From Roseateles sp. XES5 (GTDB taxonomy: Bacteria; Pseudomonadota; Alphaproteobacteria; Rhizobiales; Rhizobiaceae), in NCBI RefSeq assembly GCF_020535545.1, contig NZ_CP084752.1, positions 1,843,501 through 1,907,500 of the forward strand: a stretch of DNA of 64,000 bases. The letters are read 5' to 3'. This document shows positions 36,309 through 45,014 of this stretch, piece after piece (positions within the stretch are counted from its first letter, which is position 1; every line of letters begins with the position of its first letter). The notes under the pieces are model-generated. The model did no database searches and had not been told where the DNA came from. It saw only the letters and a list, made by a program, of their open reading frames with translations. The position numbers and the translations under genes are program-made.

Positions 36309-37196
36309 ATGTCGCGTCAACCGGCCAAGAATCCTGCCATGGATATGCTTCTCGAAACGCTCGACCTCGAACGGCTGGAAGTGCGGCTGTTTCGCGGCCA
36401 GAGCCCGCAGGTCGGCTGGCAGCGGGTATTCGGCGGGCAGGTGATCGGTCAGGCGCTTGTCGCCGCCACGCGCACGGTGGAGGAAGAAAACCGTTTTGTG
36501 CATTCGCTGCACGCCTATTTCGTGCGGCCGGGCGACCCTTCCGTCCCCATCCTCTACGACGTGGAGAACATCCGCGATGGCGGATCCTTCGCCACGCGGC
36601 GCGTCGTCGCCATCCAGCATGGCAAGCCGATCTACTTCATGACGGTGTCCTTCCAGGATGACGAGGATGGCTTCGAGCATCAGGCGGCGATGCCGGAGGT
36701 GCCGCCGCCGGAAAAGCTGCTCGGCGAAGCGGATCTCAAGGTGCAGTTCATGGCGGCCGCGCCGCCGCACATTCGCGCCTACTGGGAGCGTCCCCGCCCG
36801 ATCGAATTGCGGCCGGTCTCTCTCGCCCACTATCTCTCCACGGAAAAACTGGAGCCGCAGCAGAACATCTGGGTGCGCACGACGGGGCCGGTGCCGGCAG
36901 ACCGGCATCTCCAGGCCGCGGTTCTCGCCTATCTCTCCGACATGACACTGCTCGATACCTCGCTCTTTGCGCACGGCACCTCGGTACTCGACCGGACGCT
37001 GCAGGTGGCGAGCCTCGATCATGCGATGTGGTTCCATCGCCCGCCGGTGCTCGACGACTGGCTGCTCTATAGCCAGGACAGTCCCTCCGCCTTCGGCGGG
37101 CGCGGCATGACGCGCGGCGCGATCTTCACGCGCTCCGGCACCCTTATTGCCTCCGTCGCCCAGGAAGGGCTGATTCGGAAAAAGGCAACTGGCTAA
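36309..37196 (+). CDS. tesB: acyl-CoA thioesterase II
   Basis: Hydrolyses acyl-CoA to fatty acid and CoA. The 295-residue length and tandem hot-dog fold match TesB. The first half has QRVFGGQVIGQALVAATRTV and HSLHAYFVRPGDPSVPILYD. The second half has DRHLQAAVLAYLSDMTLLDT (with the catalytic Asp) and HAMWFHRPPVLDDWLLYSQD, ending in GRGMTRGAIFTRSGTLIASV. Physiological substrate is unknown. The AT-rich glnK promoter follows directly after its stop. Confidence 0.95.
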   Translation: MSRQPAKNPAMDMLLETLDLERLEVRLFRGQSPQVGWQRVFGGQVIGQALVAATRTVEEENRFVHSLHAYFVRPGDPSVPILYDVENIRDGGSFATRRVVAIQHGKPIYFMTVSFQDDEDGFEHQAAMPEVPPPEKLLGEADLKVQFMAAAPPHIRAYWERPRPIELRPVSLAHYLSTEKLEPQQNIWVRTTGPVPADRHLQAAVLAYLSDMTLLDTSLFAHGTSVLDRTLQVASLDHAMWFHRPPVLDDWLLYSQDSPSAFGGRGMTRGAIFTRSGTLIASVAQEGLIRKKATG

Positions 37197-37254
37197 AATT
37201 TATTCATAGTACTATTTGAGCCTATTTTTTGTTCATTTACGGTGCGGAATTTTT

Positions 37255-37272
37255 GCGCTGCAACATGAGCGC
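37255..37272 (+). promoter_or_regulatory. possible NtrC enhancer site upstream of glnK
   Basis: A dyad (GCGCT 37255-37259, AGCGC 37268-37272) around an AACATG core resembles NtrC binding sites and lies roughly 75-90 bases before the expected start of glnK transcription, the usual enhancer distance for a sigma-54 promoter. The match to the consensus is partial. Confidence 0.4.
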
Positions 37273-37319
37273 TATTTTTATCGCATATATTTCAATCGGT
37301 TATTCCAAACGCTCAAATC

Positions 37320-37335
37320 TGGCACGCCCCTTGAA
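37320..37335 (+). promoter_or_regulatory. sigma-54 (RpoN) promoter of glnK-amtB
   Basis: TGGCACG (37320-37326), four C, then TTGAA (37331-37335) matches the -24/-12 consensus TGGCACG-N4-TTGCW with one change at the -12 element. It lies about 80 bases before the glnK ATG. Nitrogen control of glnK-amtB by RpoN and NtrC is established in proteobacteria. Confidence 0.85.
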
Positions 37336-37414
37336 TGTGTAGTCTCAGTCGTTGGTTGCCAACGGCCAGAGAGATGGCCCCGGCTGGGGACAAGCACGAA
37401 GGATGGGAAACCAG

Positions 37415-37753
37415 ATGAAAATCGTAATGGCCATTATCAAGCCGTTCAAACTCGATGAGGTGCGCGAGGCCCTCACCGCTGTTGGCATCCAGGGCCTTAC
37501 CGTCACCGAGGTGAAGGGATATGGCCGCCAGAAGGGGCACACGGAAATCTATCGCGGCACGGAATATGCCGTCAGCTTCCTGCCGAAACTGAAGATCGAG
37601 ATCGCCGTCGCCGGCGACCTGGTCGACCGGGCGGTCGAAGCGATCGCGGCTGCCGCCAAAACCGGCCAGATCGGCGACGGAAAAATCTTCGTCTACGCCA
37701 TCGACCATGCCGTGCGCATCCGCACCGGCGAAACCGATTCCGAAGCGCTCTAA
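37415..37753 (+). CDS. glnK: nitrogen regulatory protein PII (GlnK)
   Basis: A 112-residue trimeric signal protein that reads 2-oxoglutarate and ATP/ADP and blocks AmtB. It shows the N-terminal MKIVMAIIKPFKLDEVREAL, the T-loop with Tyr51 in RGTEYAVSFLPK (site of GlnD uridylylation), and the signatures TEVKGYGRQKGHTE and GKIFVYAIDHAVRIRTGE. Linkage to amtB 30 bases downstream identifies it as GlnK rather than GlnB. A sigma-54 promoter lies upstream. ATG 37415 begins the universally conserved start; an upstream in-frame ATG adds unconserved leader. Confidence 0.96.
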   Translation: MKIVMAIIKPFKLDEVREALTAVGIQGLTVTEVKGYGRQKGHTEIYRGTEYAVSFLPKLKIEIAVAGDLVDRAVEAIAAAAKTGQIGDGKIFVYAIDHAVRIRTGETDSEAL

Positions 37754-37783
37754 GCAAACGGCCTTTCAGGGAGCATTCTCAAC

Positions 37784-39136
37784 ATGTCTTCGTTCAAGCT
37801 ATCGCATACCCTCCCCCGCATGGCCGCCGCCGCGACGGCCGCGCTCGCCCCGGCCGTCGCCTTCGCGCAGGAAGCCGCACCGGCAGCTGCGGCCGCTGCG
37901 CCCGTGCCTGACAAGGCGGACACCGTCTTCATGTTCGTGTCGACGCTTCTCGTCTTCTTCATGCTGATCCCCGGTCTTGCCCTGTTCTACGGCGGCCTGG
38001 TGCGCAGCAAGAACATGCTGTCCGTGCTGATGCAGTGCACCGTCATCGGCGCGATGATGATGATCGTCTGGGTAACCTACGGCTATTCCTTCGCCTTCGG
38101 CGGTTCCACGAGCCCCTATTTCGGCGGCTTCGCCAAGATGTTCCTGTCGGGCGTGACGGTCGACAGCACGTCGGCGACCTTCTCCGAAGGCGTCGTCATT
38201 CCGGAATACATCTTCATGCTGTTCCAGATGACCTTCGCCGCACTGACGCCCGCCCTCATCGTCGGGGCCTTCGCCGAACGCATCAAGTTCTCGGCCGTGA
38301 TCCTCTTTACCCTTCTGTGGGCGACCCTCGTCTATTTCCCGATCGCGCATATGGTCTGGGACGGCAACGGTCTGATCTTCAACATGGGCGCGCTCGATTT
38401 CGCCGGCGGCACCGTCGTGCACATCAATGCGGGCGTGGCGGGCCTCATCGGCGCGATCATGGTCGGCAAGCGCATCGGCTTCCGCAAGGACATGATGGCG
38501 CCCCACTCCATGACGCTCACCCTCGTCGGCGCCGCCATGCTGTGGTTCGGCTGGTTCGGTTTCAATGCCGGCTCCAACCTCGAAGCCTCGGGCGGCGCGG
38601 TTCTCGCCACCGTCAACACCTTCGTCGCGACGGCGGCGGCAATCCTTGCCTGGTCGGTGGTCGAAACCTTCACCCGCGGCAAGGCCTCGCTGCTCGGCGC
38701 GGCCTCGGGTATGATCGCCGGCCTGGTCGTCGTCACCCCGGCGGCCGGCTCCGTCGGCCCGTTCGGCGCCATCGTGCTCGGGCTCATCGTCTCGCCGATC
38801 TGCTACTTCTTCGTCGCCGTGGTGAAGAACAAGTTCGGCTATGACGACACGGCCGACGTCTTCGGCGTGCATGGTGTCGGCGGTTTCGTGGGCGCGCTCG
38901 GCACGGGCATCTTCACCGCGCCCTCGCTCGGCGGCACGGGCGCTGCGGACTTCTCCATCGCCTCGCAGTTCATGACGCAGCTGACCGCCGTCGCCATCAC
39001 CATCGTCTGGTGCGGCGTGGTTTCGGCGATCCTCTACAAGGTCGTCGATCTCCTGGTGGGCCTGCGCGTCTCCGTCGAGGCCGAACGCGAGGGTCTCGAT
39101 CTCTCGTCCCACGGTGAAGCGGCCTATCACTCGTAA
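37784..39136 (+). CDS. amtB: ammonium transporter AmtB
   Basis: A 450-residue inner-membrane ammonium channel. An N-terminal signal peptide ends near AFAQEA (about residue 27). Eleven hydrophobic helices follow. The pore twin histidines are expected in VVHINAGVAGLIGAIM and VFGVHGVGGFVGALGTG. Family signatures include PGLALFYGGLVRSKNML and LWFGWFGFNAGSNL. Transcription is shared with glnK from the sigma-54 promoter, and a strong terminator follows the stop. Confidence 0.97.
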   Translation: MSSFKLSHTLPRMAAAATAALAPAVAFAQEAAPAAAAAAPVPDKADTVFMFVSTLLVFFMLIPGLALFYGGLVRSKNMLSVLMQCTVIGAMMMIVWVTYGYSFAFGGSTSPYFGGFAKMFLSGVTVDSTSATFSEGVVIPEYIFMLFQMTFAALTPALIVGAFAERIKFSAVILFTLLWATLVYFPIAHMVWDGNGLIFNMGALDFAGGTVVHINAGVAGLIGAIMVGKRIGFRKDMMAPHSMTLTLVGAAMLWFGWFGFNAGSNLEASGGAVLATVNTFVATAAAILAWSVVETFTRGKASLLGAASGMIAGLVVVTPAAGSVGPFGAIVLGLIVSPICYFFVAVVKNKFGYDDTADVFGVHGVGGFVGALGTGIFTAPSLGGTGAADFSIASQFMTQLTAVAITIVWCGVVSAILYKVVDLLVGLRVSVEAEREGLDLSSHGEAAYHS

Positions 39137-39160
39137 GAATCGGCGGCATTTCCGCCCCCA

Positions 39161-39187
39161 AGCCCGGACTTCGGTCCGGGCTTTTTT
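39161..39187 (+). terminator. Rho-independent terminator of glnK-amtB
   Basis: A perfect nine-base stem (39161-39169 with 39174-39182) closed by a TTCG tetraloop is followed by six T. It lies 25 bases after the amtB stop. Confidence 0.95.
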
Positions 39188-39224
39188 CGTTTACTTGCCA
39201 GAAACCATGGCGAAGCCTGCATGG

Positions 39225-39239
39225 TTAACACGCCATTAA
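39225..39239 (+). promoter_or_regulatory. CtrA-type binding site upstream of ftsK
   Basis: TTAA (39225-39228), seven bases, TTAA (39236-39239) is an exact match to the full CtrA consensus TTAA-N7-TTAA of alphaproteobacteria. It lies 86 bases before the ftsK start. Cell-cycle control of ftsK by CtrA is inferred from this site. Confidence 0.65.
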
Positions 39240-39325
39240 GGCTTCCTTCGTAGGGTTCGCAGTCAGGCACATTCCGCGAATCGGGCGGAGTGTCGCGATT
39301 TTCTTGCGTGGACTAGGCAAAAACC

Positions 39326-42001
39326 ATGAGCAGAAGCATTTCGGCAGGACTGGACAACCGTCACGACCGCTTCGTTCTGTCGGCATTCGTCTGGCGGCAG
39401 ATACAGGTCCTTGTCGGCCTCGGTATCTTCGTCGCCCTGGCGCTCGCCATTGCGGCACTGTCCACCTGGAATGTCTCCGACCCCAGCCTTTCCTATGCTT
39501 CCGGCGGCGAGCCGAAGAATATTCTCGGCTATTCCGGCGCGGTCTTCGCCGATCTCTTCATGCAGTTCTTCGGCCTTGCCAGCGTCATCGCGCTGCTGCC
39601 GGTCGTCGCCTGGGGCCTTGCGATGATCAGCGGCCGGCGCTTCAACCGCGTGCCGCAGCGGGCGGCCGCCTGGCTCGGCGGGGCCATCCTCGCCTCCGCC
39701 GCGCTTGCCTGCGTGCCCGGACCCGTTACCTGGCCGCTGCCGACCGGCCTTGGTGGCGTCTTCGGCGACATGATCCTGCGCTTTCCGGCGCTCTTCACCG
39801 GCGCCTACCCGACCGGCCTGTTCGCCACCATCATCGGCTGCATCGTCGCCGTTCCCGCCGCCTGGCTGATGATCTTCAGCGCCGGCCTGATCGGCTCGGC
39901 CGCCATCGATGACGAAGAGGATTTCGCGCCCGTGCCGGCGGCGAGCCGTGCCCGCGCCGTTGCCGAGGAAGACGACGAGGACGAGGAGCGGGAAGGACCC
40001 CTCACCGTGCTTGCCGGCGCGATGACCCATGCCTGGTTTACCGGTCAGGCGCGCGTGCGCCGCATCTTCGGCCTCTCCAGCCAGCGCCGCAGGGCGCGCG
40101 GCATAGAGCAGCCCTACGATTTCAACGAGGACGAGTTCGGCACACTGAACGAGCCTGTCCGCGCCCGCGCCTCCGGCCGTTCCGCCGAGCGTGTGGAACC
40201 CTCGATGGAAGGGCGACGCCCCGTCTCCGCCCCGTCGATCGCGCTCGATGACGACGATCTGCCCTTCGACATGGACGACGGCGAACCGATGGTTCGCCCC
40301 TCCGGCATCCTGCCCGATGCGGATGCGGACGATATCGCTGCCGACTGGGCGCGGCGTCCCCCGCCGGCCCGCCCGGCCATGCCTGCCGCGACGGCGCGTG
40401 TTGCCGCGCCCGCCGCCCGGCCGAAGCCCGGCCAGCGCGCCGACCGCGAGGCGCAGACCTCCTTCGTCGGCCCGGACGGTTTCCAGCTGCCGCCGATCCA
40501 TCTTCTTGCCGAACCCAAGGGCAAGGTGCGCGACACGACACTTTCGGCCGACGCGCTGGAGCAGAACGCCCGTATGCTGGAAGGCGTGCTGGAGGATTTC
40601 GGCGTCAAGGGCGAGATCATCCATGTCCGCCCCGGCCCGGTCGTCACGCTTTACGAACTGGAGCCGGCGCCTGGCATCAAGTCCTCCCGCGTCATCGGCC
40701 TTGCCGACGATATTGCCCGCTCGATGAGTGCGATCGCCGCGCGCGTCGCCGTCGTGCCGGGCCGCAATGCCATCGGCATCGAACTGCCGAACCAGAGCCG
40801 CGAGACCGTCTATCTGCGCGAACTCATCGCGAGCCGCGATTTCGAGACCTCCAAGGCGCGCCTCACCATGGGCCTGGGCAAGGACATCATCGGCGCGCCG
40901 GTCGTGGCCGACCTGGCCAAGATGCCGCACTGCCTGGTGGCCGGCACCACCGGCTCGGGCAAGTCGGTGGGGATCAACGCCATGATCCTCTCCCTGCTCT
41001 ACAAGGCCGAGGCGCGCGATGTGCGCCTGATCATGATCGACCCCAAGATGCTGGAAATGAGCGTCTACGAGGGCATCCCGCACCTGCTGTGCCCGGTGGT
41101 CACGGACATGAAGCAGGCCGGCAACGCGCTGAACTGGTGCGTGGGCGAGATGGAGCGGCGCTACAAGCTCATGTCCAAGATGGGCGTGCGCAACATCGAC
41201 GGCTTCAACAGCCGCGTCGAACAGGCGCTCGCCAAGGGCGAGACGATCACCCGTACCGTGCAGACCGGTTTCGACCGCCAGACGGGCGAAGCGATCTACG
41301 AAACGGAAGAATTCGACCTGCAGCCGATGCCCTATATCGTCGTGATCATCGACGAGATGGCCGACCTGATGATGGTCGCCGGCAAGGATATCGAAGGCGC
41401 CGTGCAGCGGCTTGCCCAGATGGCGCGCGCCGCCGGCATCCACCTGATCCTGGCCACGCAGCGCCCCTCGGTGGACGTGATCACGGGCCTGATCAAGGCC
41501 AATATCCCCACCCGCATCGCCTTCTCGGTGGGCTCCAAGATCGACAGCCGCACCATCCTCGACCAGATGGGCGCCGAGGCCCTGCTGGGCATGGGCGATA
41601 TGCTCTATATGGCCAGCGGCGGCCGCATCCAGCGCGTGCACGGCCCGTTCGTCTCCGACGGCGAGGTCGAGGCTGTCGTCGCGCACCTGAAGGCGCAGGG
41701 CGCGCCGCAATATCTCGATGCCATCACCGAGGACGACGACGAGGACGGCGAGGGCGGTCATGGCCCGGCCGGTACGTCGAACCTCGACGATTCCGACGAT
41801 CCCTACGATCAGGCGGTGGCCGTGGTGCTGCGCGACGGCAAGGCGTCCACCTCCTACATCCAGCGCCGCCTCGGCATCGGCTACAACCGCGCCGCCTCGC
41901 TGATCGAGCGCATGGAGAAGGAGGGCTTGATCGGCCCCGCCAACCATGCCGGCAAGCGCGAGATCCTCGTGCCGACGGAAGATGAAATTTCGGGACGATG
42001 A
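39326..42001 (+). CDS. ftsK: DNA translocase FtsK
   Basis: An 891-residue septal DNA pump that segregates chromosome termini and activates XerCD. The N-terminus has about four to five membrane helices (from about 30 to 195), followed by a shortened acidic and Pro/Arg-rich linker (about 200-385). The beta domain follows, then the RecA-like motor with Walker A GTTGSGKSVG (about 540) and Walker B YIVVIIDEMADLMM. The winged-helix gamma domain at the C-terminus (DQAVAVVLRDGKASTSYIQR) reads KOPS. A TTAA-N7-TTAA box lies upstream. lolA follows on the same strand. Confidence 0.97.
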   Translation: MSRSISAGLDNRHDRFVLSAFVWRQIQVLVGLGIFVALALAIAALSTWNVSDPSLSYASGGEPKNILGYSGAVFADLFMQFFGLASVIALLPVVAWGLAMISGRRFNRVPQRAAAWLGGAILASAALACVPGPVTWPLPTGLGGVFGDMILRFPALFTGAYPTGLFATIIGCIVAVPAAWLMIFSAGLIGSAAIDDEEDFAPVPAASRARAVAEEDDEDEEREGPLTVLAGAMTHAWFTGQARVRRIFGLSSQRRRARGIEQPYDFNEDEFGTLNEPVRARASGRSAERVEPSMEGRRPVSAPSIALDDDDLPFDMDDGEPMVRPSGILPDADADDIAADWARRPPPARPAMPAATARVAAPAARPKPGQRADREAQTSFVGPDGFQLPPIHLLAEPKGKVRDTTLSADALEQNARMLEGVLEDFGVKGEIIHVRPGPVVTLYELEPAPGIKSSRVIGLADDIARSMSAIAARVAVVPGRNAIGIELPNQSRETVYLRELIASRDFETSKARLTMGLGKDIIGAPVVADLAKMPHCLVAGTTGSGKSVGINAMILSLLYKAEARDVRLIMIDPKMLEMSVYEGIPHLLCPVVTDMKQAGNALNWCVGEMERRYKLMSKMGVRNIDGFNSRVEQALAKGETITRTVQTGFDRQTGEAIYETEEFDLQPMPYIVVIIDEMADLMMVAGKDIEGAVQRLAQMARAAGIHLILATQRPSVDVITGLIKANIPTRIAFSVGSKIDSRTILDQMGAEALLGMGDMLYMASGGRIQRVHGPFVSDGEVEAVVAHLKAQGAPQYLDAITEDDDEDGEGGHGPAGTSNLDDSDDPYDQAVAVVLRDGKASTSYIQRRLGIGYNRAASLIERMEKEGLIGPANHAGKREILVPTEDEISGR

Positions 42002-42113
42002 GCCGGAACGCAGCCTCCTCTGCGACGTTTCGACCGGCAAGTCTCGCGTTAGGGCCAACTGCCATTATGGCGCCGCGTTTGGCTCGCATGAAAATCGCAT
42101 GAAGGAGACCAAC

Positions 42114-42773
42114 ATGATCCGATCCGAGAACGGCCGCGCGACCGGAACGCTGACCCGCCGTGGCTTCGTCGGCCTTGCCGCCTTTGCGCTCGCTGCCGGC
42201 CTTTCGCTGTTTTCGCCCGTCGACGCTTCGGCGCAGGCGAGCGGCACCGCCCAGAAAATCGCCGACCATTTCTCGTCCGTGAAGACCATGATGGGCGAAT
42301 TCGTGCAGTTCGGCCCGCGTGGCGAGCAGACCGGCGGCAAGTTCTTCATCGACCGCCCCGGCAAGATCCGCTTCAATTACGAGGATCCCTCGCCGATGCG
42401 CGTGATCGCCGACGGCAAGTCCGTCGTTATCGGTAACCGCAAGCTCAAGACCTGGGACATCTACCCGCTCTCCAAGACGCCGCTGAACCTCCTGCTTGGC
42501 AACAAGATCGACCTGTCCGCCAAGATGGTGCGCAACGTGAAGGAAGAAGCCGATCTGACGACCATCGTGCTCGGCGATAAGAACATGTTCGGCGATTCGA
42601 CCATCACCATGATGTTCGACCCGAAGACCTACGATCTGCGCCAGTGGACGATCACCGATGCTCAGGGCAAGGACACGTCGGTGATGATCTTCAACGTCAA
42701 GACCGGTGTGCCGCTCGACGACAAGGTCTTCGCCATTCCCTATGACGAGATCCGCAACCGCGGTTCGAACTGA
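42114..42773 (+). CDS. lolA: outer-membrane lipoprotein carrier protein LolA
   Basis: A 219-residue periplasmic chaperone that carries lipoproteins from LolCDE to the outer membrane. The signal peptide (about 1-43, ending VDASAQA) contains TRRGFVG before the hydrophobic core, which resembles a twin-arginine (Tat) signal. The mature part shows ADHFSSVKTMMGEFVQFGP, GKFFIDRPGKIRFNYEDPSP, DGKSVVIGNRKLKTWDIYPL and FDPKTYDLRQWTITDAQGKD, all typical of LolA. ATG 42114 follows an AAGGAG site. It is 112 bases downstream of ftsK, an order also found in other alphaproteobacteria. Confidence 0.9.
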   Translation: MIRSENGRATGTLTRRGFVGLAAFALAAGLSLFSPVDASAQASGTAQKIADHFSSVKTMMGEFVQFGPRGEQTGGKFFIDRPGKIRFNYEDPSPMRVIADGKSVVIGNRKLKTWDIYPLSKTPLNLLLGNKIDLSAKMVRNVKEEADLTTIVLGDKNMFGDSTITMMFDPKTYDLRQWTITDAQGKDTSVMIFNVKTGVPLDDKVFAIPYDEIRNRGSN

Positions 42774-42884
42774 CCGGGTGGCCGGAAGGCCGTTCCGGCC
42801 CATTTGCTACACGTGTGGCGCCAGGTGATTTCCCTTGGCGCCAAAATGCTTTAAGACCCCCCGGACGATATTCCGGGGGCAGGC

Positions 42885-43691
42885 ATGGCACTTTCGATCG
42901 CGACGTGGAACATCAACTCCGTGCGGCTGCGCATGCCGCTTGTCGAGCATTTCCTCAAGACCTTTTCGCCCGACATCCTGTGCCTGCAGGAAACCAAGTG
43001 CCCGAACGACCAGTTCCCCTCCAAGCCCCTGAAGGCGCTCGGCTACGAGCATATCGTCATGCATGGGCAGAAGGGCTATCACGGCGTCGCCACCGTCTCC
43101 CGCCTGCCGCTGACCGAGATCGTCGAGCGGCGTGATTACTGCGGTGTCGGCGATGCGCGCCACGTCTCCGTGGTCTTCCATCACCGGGGCAAGTCGATCC
43201 GCCTGCACAATTTCTATGTGCCGGCGGGCGGCGACGAGCCGGACCGGACGATCAACCCGAAATTCGGCCACAAGCTTGACTTCATCGAGGAGATGAAGCT
43301 GCTGCATGCGGAGGCGGAAGCCGGCATCTCCTCCGTTCTCGTCGGCGACCTCAACATCGCGCCGCTGGAGCATGATGTCTGGTCGCACAAGCAGCTTCTC
43401 AAGATCGTCAGTCATACGCCGATCGAGACGGAAGGGCTGATCGATGTGATGACGAAGGGCGCCTGGGTGGACTTGATGCGCCGCAAGGTGCCGATACAGG
43501 AGAAGCTCTATACGTGGTGGAGCTACCGCTCGGCCGACTGGCAGGCCGCCGACAAGGGTCGTCGCCTCGACCACATCTGGTCTTCCGCCGACCTCGAGCC
43601 GCATCTGACCAACATTTCGGTGGTTCGCGAGGCACGCGGCTGGGAACGGCCGTCCGACCACGTGCCCGTCATTGCGGAATTCGATTTCTGA
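42885..43691 (+). CDS. xthA: exodeoxyribonuclease III
   Basis: A 268-residue Mg-dependent AP endonuclease and 3'-5' exonuclease of base-excision repair. Active-site motifs are WNINSVRLRMP (9-19), LQETKC (Glu about 34), the NFYVPAGG region, GDLNIAPLEHDVWS and the C-terminal LDHIWSS and SDHVPVIAEF. Two short deletions relative to E. coli Xth are normal for the alphaproteobacterial form. It is tail to tail with the cyclic-nucleotide-binding gene, with three bases between the stops. Confidence 0.95.
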   Translation: MALSIATWNINSVRLRMPLVEHFLKTFSPDILCLQETKCPNDQFPSKPLKALGYEHIVMHGQKGYHGVATVSRLPLTEIVERRDYCGVGDARHVSVVFHHRGKSIRLHNFYVPAGGDEPDRTINPKFGHKLDFIEEMKLLHAEAEAGISSVLVGDLNIAPLEHDVWSHKQLLKIVSHTPIETEGLIDVMTKGAWVDLMRRKVPIQEKLYTWWSYRSADWQAADKGRRLDHIWSSADLEPHLTNISVVREARGWERPSDHVPVIAEFDF

Positions 43692-43694
43692 GGA

Positions 43695-44150
43695 TCAGGC
43701 GAAACGGCCCGCAAGGCCGCGCATCTGGCTGATCATCGCTGCGAGATTCTCGCGGATGCGCGCATCGACCAGCACGGCGACATCGGGATATTCTTCCAGC
43801 ATGCGGCGGAACAGCGGGCGGTTGATGCGGATGACCTCGCTGTCCTCAAGCGCGACCGCGGTATATTTGCGCTCGACCGCGGAAATCATCGCAAGCTCGG
43901 AGAGCAACGTGCCGGCGTCCGCCGTGCCTTCGTCGCGCGTCGTCCCGTCGCGCAGTGTGGATGTCAGCTGGAACGCGCCATAGGCGACGACGAAGCCGCA
44001 ATCGGCCGAGGTGCCCTCGCGAAACAGCGTTTGTCCTTCGACCAGCCGCCGGCGCTCGGCGCCAAACGCCATCAGCCGCAGCTTGTCGTCGGCAAGGCCG
44101 GCAAAGAGCGGCACCTTGGAAAGAAGGACGATGTCGTCGCTGAGAGCCAC
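43695..44150 (-). CDS. stand-alone cyclic nucleotide-binding domain protein
   Basis: A 151-residue protein made of a Crp/Fnr-type effector domain without the DNA-binding helix-turn-helix. Visible are VPLFAGLADDKLRLMAFGAER, the turn GQTLFREGTSADCGFVVAYG and the binding-pocket segment GTLLSELAMISAVERKYTAVA (about 79-99), ending with helices of the dimer interface (PLFRRMLEEYPDVAVLVDARI). The lack of an output domain means it must act through a partner. The response regulator gene lies 70 bases upstream on the same strand. Confidence 0.85.
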   Translation of the reverse strand: MALSDDIVLLSKVPLFAGLADDKLRLMAFGAERRRLVEGQTLFREGTSADCGFVVAYGAFQLTSTLRDGTTRDEGTADAGTLLSELAMISAVERKYTAVALEDSEVIRINRPLFRRMLEEYPDVAVLVDARIRENLAAMISQMRGLAGRFA

Positions 44151-44220
44151 GTCGGGCGCTCCTTACTGAAAAGCAGTTCCGGGAAAACCTATAGGCTATC
44201 CGCCCGGAACGGCGTGAACT

Positions 44221-44904
44221 CTAGGGTACGATCTTGTAACCGCCGTTCTCTGTCACGAGAATCTCTGCATTGGAAGGGTCCCGCTCGATCTTCTGGCGCA
44301 GGCGATAGACATGGGTCTCCAGCGTGTGGGTCGTCACGCCCGAATTGTAGCCCCAGACCTCCTCCAGCAGCACGTCGCGCGTAACCACCTTCTGGTCGGC
44401 GCGGTAGAGATAGCGGATGATCGCCGCTTCCTTCTCCGTGAGGCGGATCTTCTGGCCGTTTTCCATCGTCAGCAGCTTCTGGCCGGGCCGGAACGTGTAG
44501 GGGCCGACGGTGAAGGTGGCGTCCTCGCTGCTTTCGTGCTGGCGCAGCTGGGCGCGGATGCGCGCGAGCAGCACGGCGAAGCGGAAGGGCTTCGTCACGT
44601 AGTCGTTGGCGCCGGCCTCAAGGCCGAGGATCGTATCCGAATCGGTATCGTGCCCCGTCAGCATGATGATCGGCGCCTTGAAGCCGCCCTTGCGCAGGAG
44701 TTTCACCGCCTCGCGGCCGTCCATATCCGGCAGGCCTACATCCATGATGAGAAGGTCGATCTGGTTGGCGCGCGCCGTCTGGATGCCCTTGCCGGCGGTC
44801 GTTTCCTCCAGCGTCGAGAATTCCTCGTAAAGTGAGAGCTGCTCGACGAGCGTCTCACGAAGGTCGTTGTCGTCGTCGACAAGAAGGATTGTGCGGGATG
44901 TCAT
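44221..44904 (-). CDS. OmpR-family response regulator transcription factor
   Basis: A 227-residue two-component regulator. The receiver domain (1-120) has the acidic pocket LLVDDDND (Asp10-Asp13), phospho-acceptor Asp55 in IMDVGLPD, Thr83 and Lys105 in VTKPF. The winged-helix domain (about 135-227) has RLTEKEAAIIRYL and TTHTLETHVYRLRQKIE. No sensor kinase gene is next to it, so it is an orphan in this window. CenR, an essential envelope regulator of alphaproteobacteria, is a possible match, but I cannot confirm it. Confidence 0.9.
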   Translation of the reverse strand: MTSRTILLVDDDNDLRETLVEQLSLYEEFSTLEETTAGKGIQTARANQIDLLIMDVGLPDMDGREAVKLLRKGGFKAPIIMLTGHDTDSDTILGLEAGANDYVTKPFRFAVLLARIRAQLRQHESSEDATFTVGPYTFRPGQKLLTMENGQKIRLTEKEAAIIRYLYRADQKVVTRDVLLEEVWGYNSGVTTHTLETHVYRLRQKIERDPSNAEILVTENGGYKIVP

Positions 44905-45014
44905 GCTTTACCTCTCGGCATTCCTCTGGAAAGTAAGTGAATTGACATTTTTGGCAAGGCCGGCTGCGGCTTAGCCAGATACGGTGCCGCGTGGCGCGAA
45001 TATGGCGGAGGACC

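Noticed and set aside
39263..42058. A 931-codon minus-strand frame
   Set aside because: Antisense of ftsK; no recognisable motif and biased composition.
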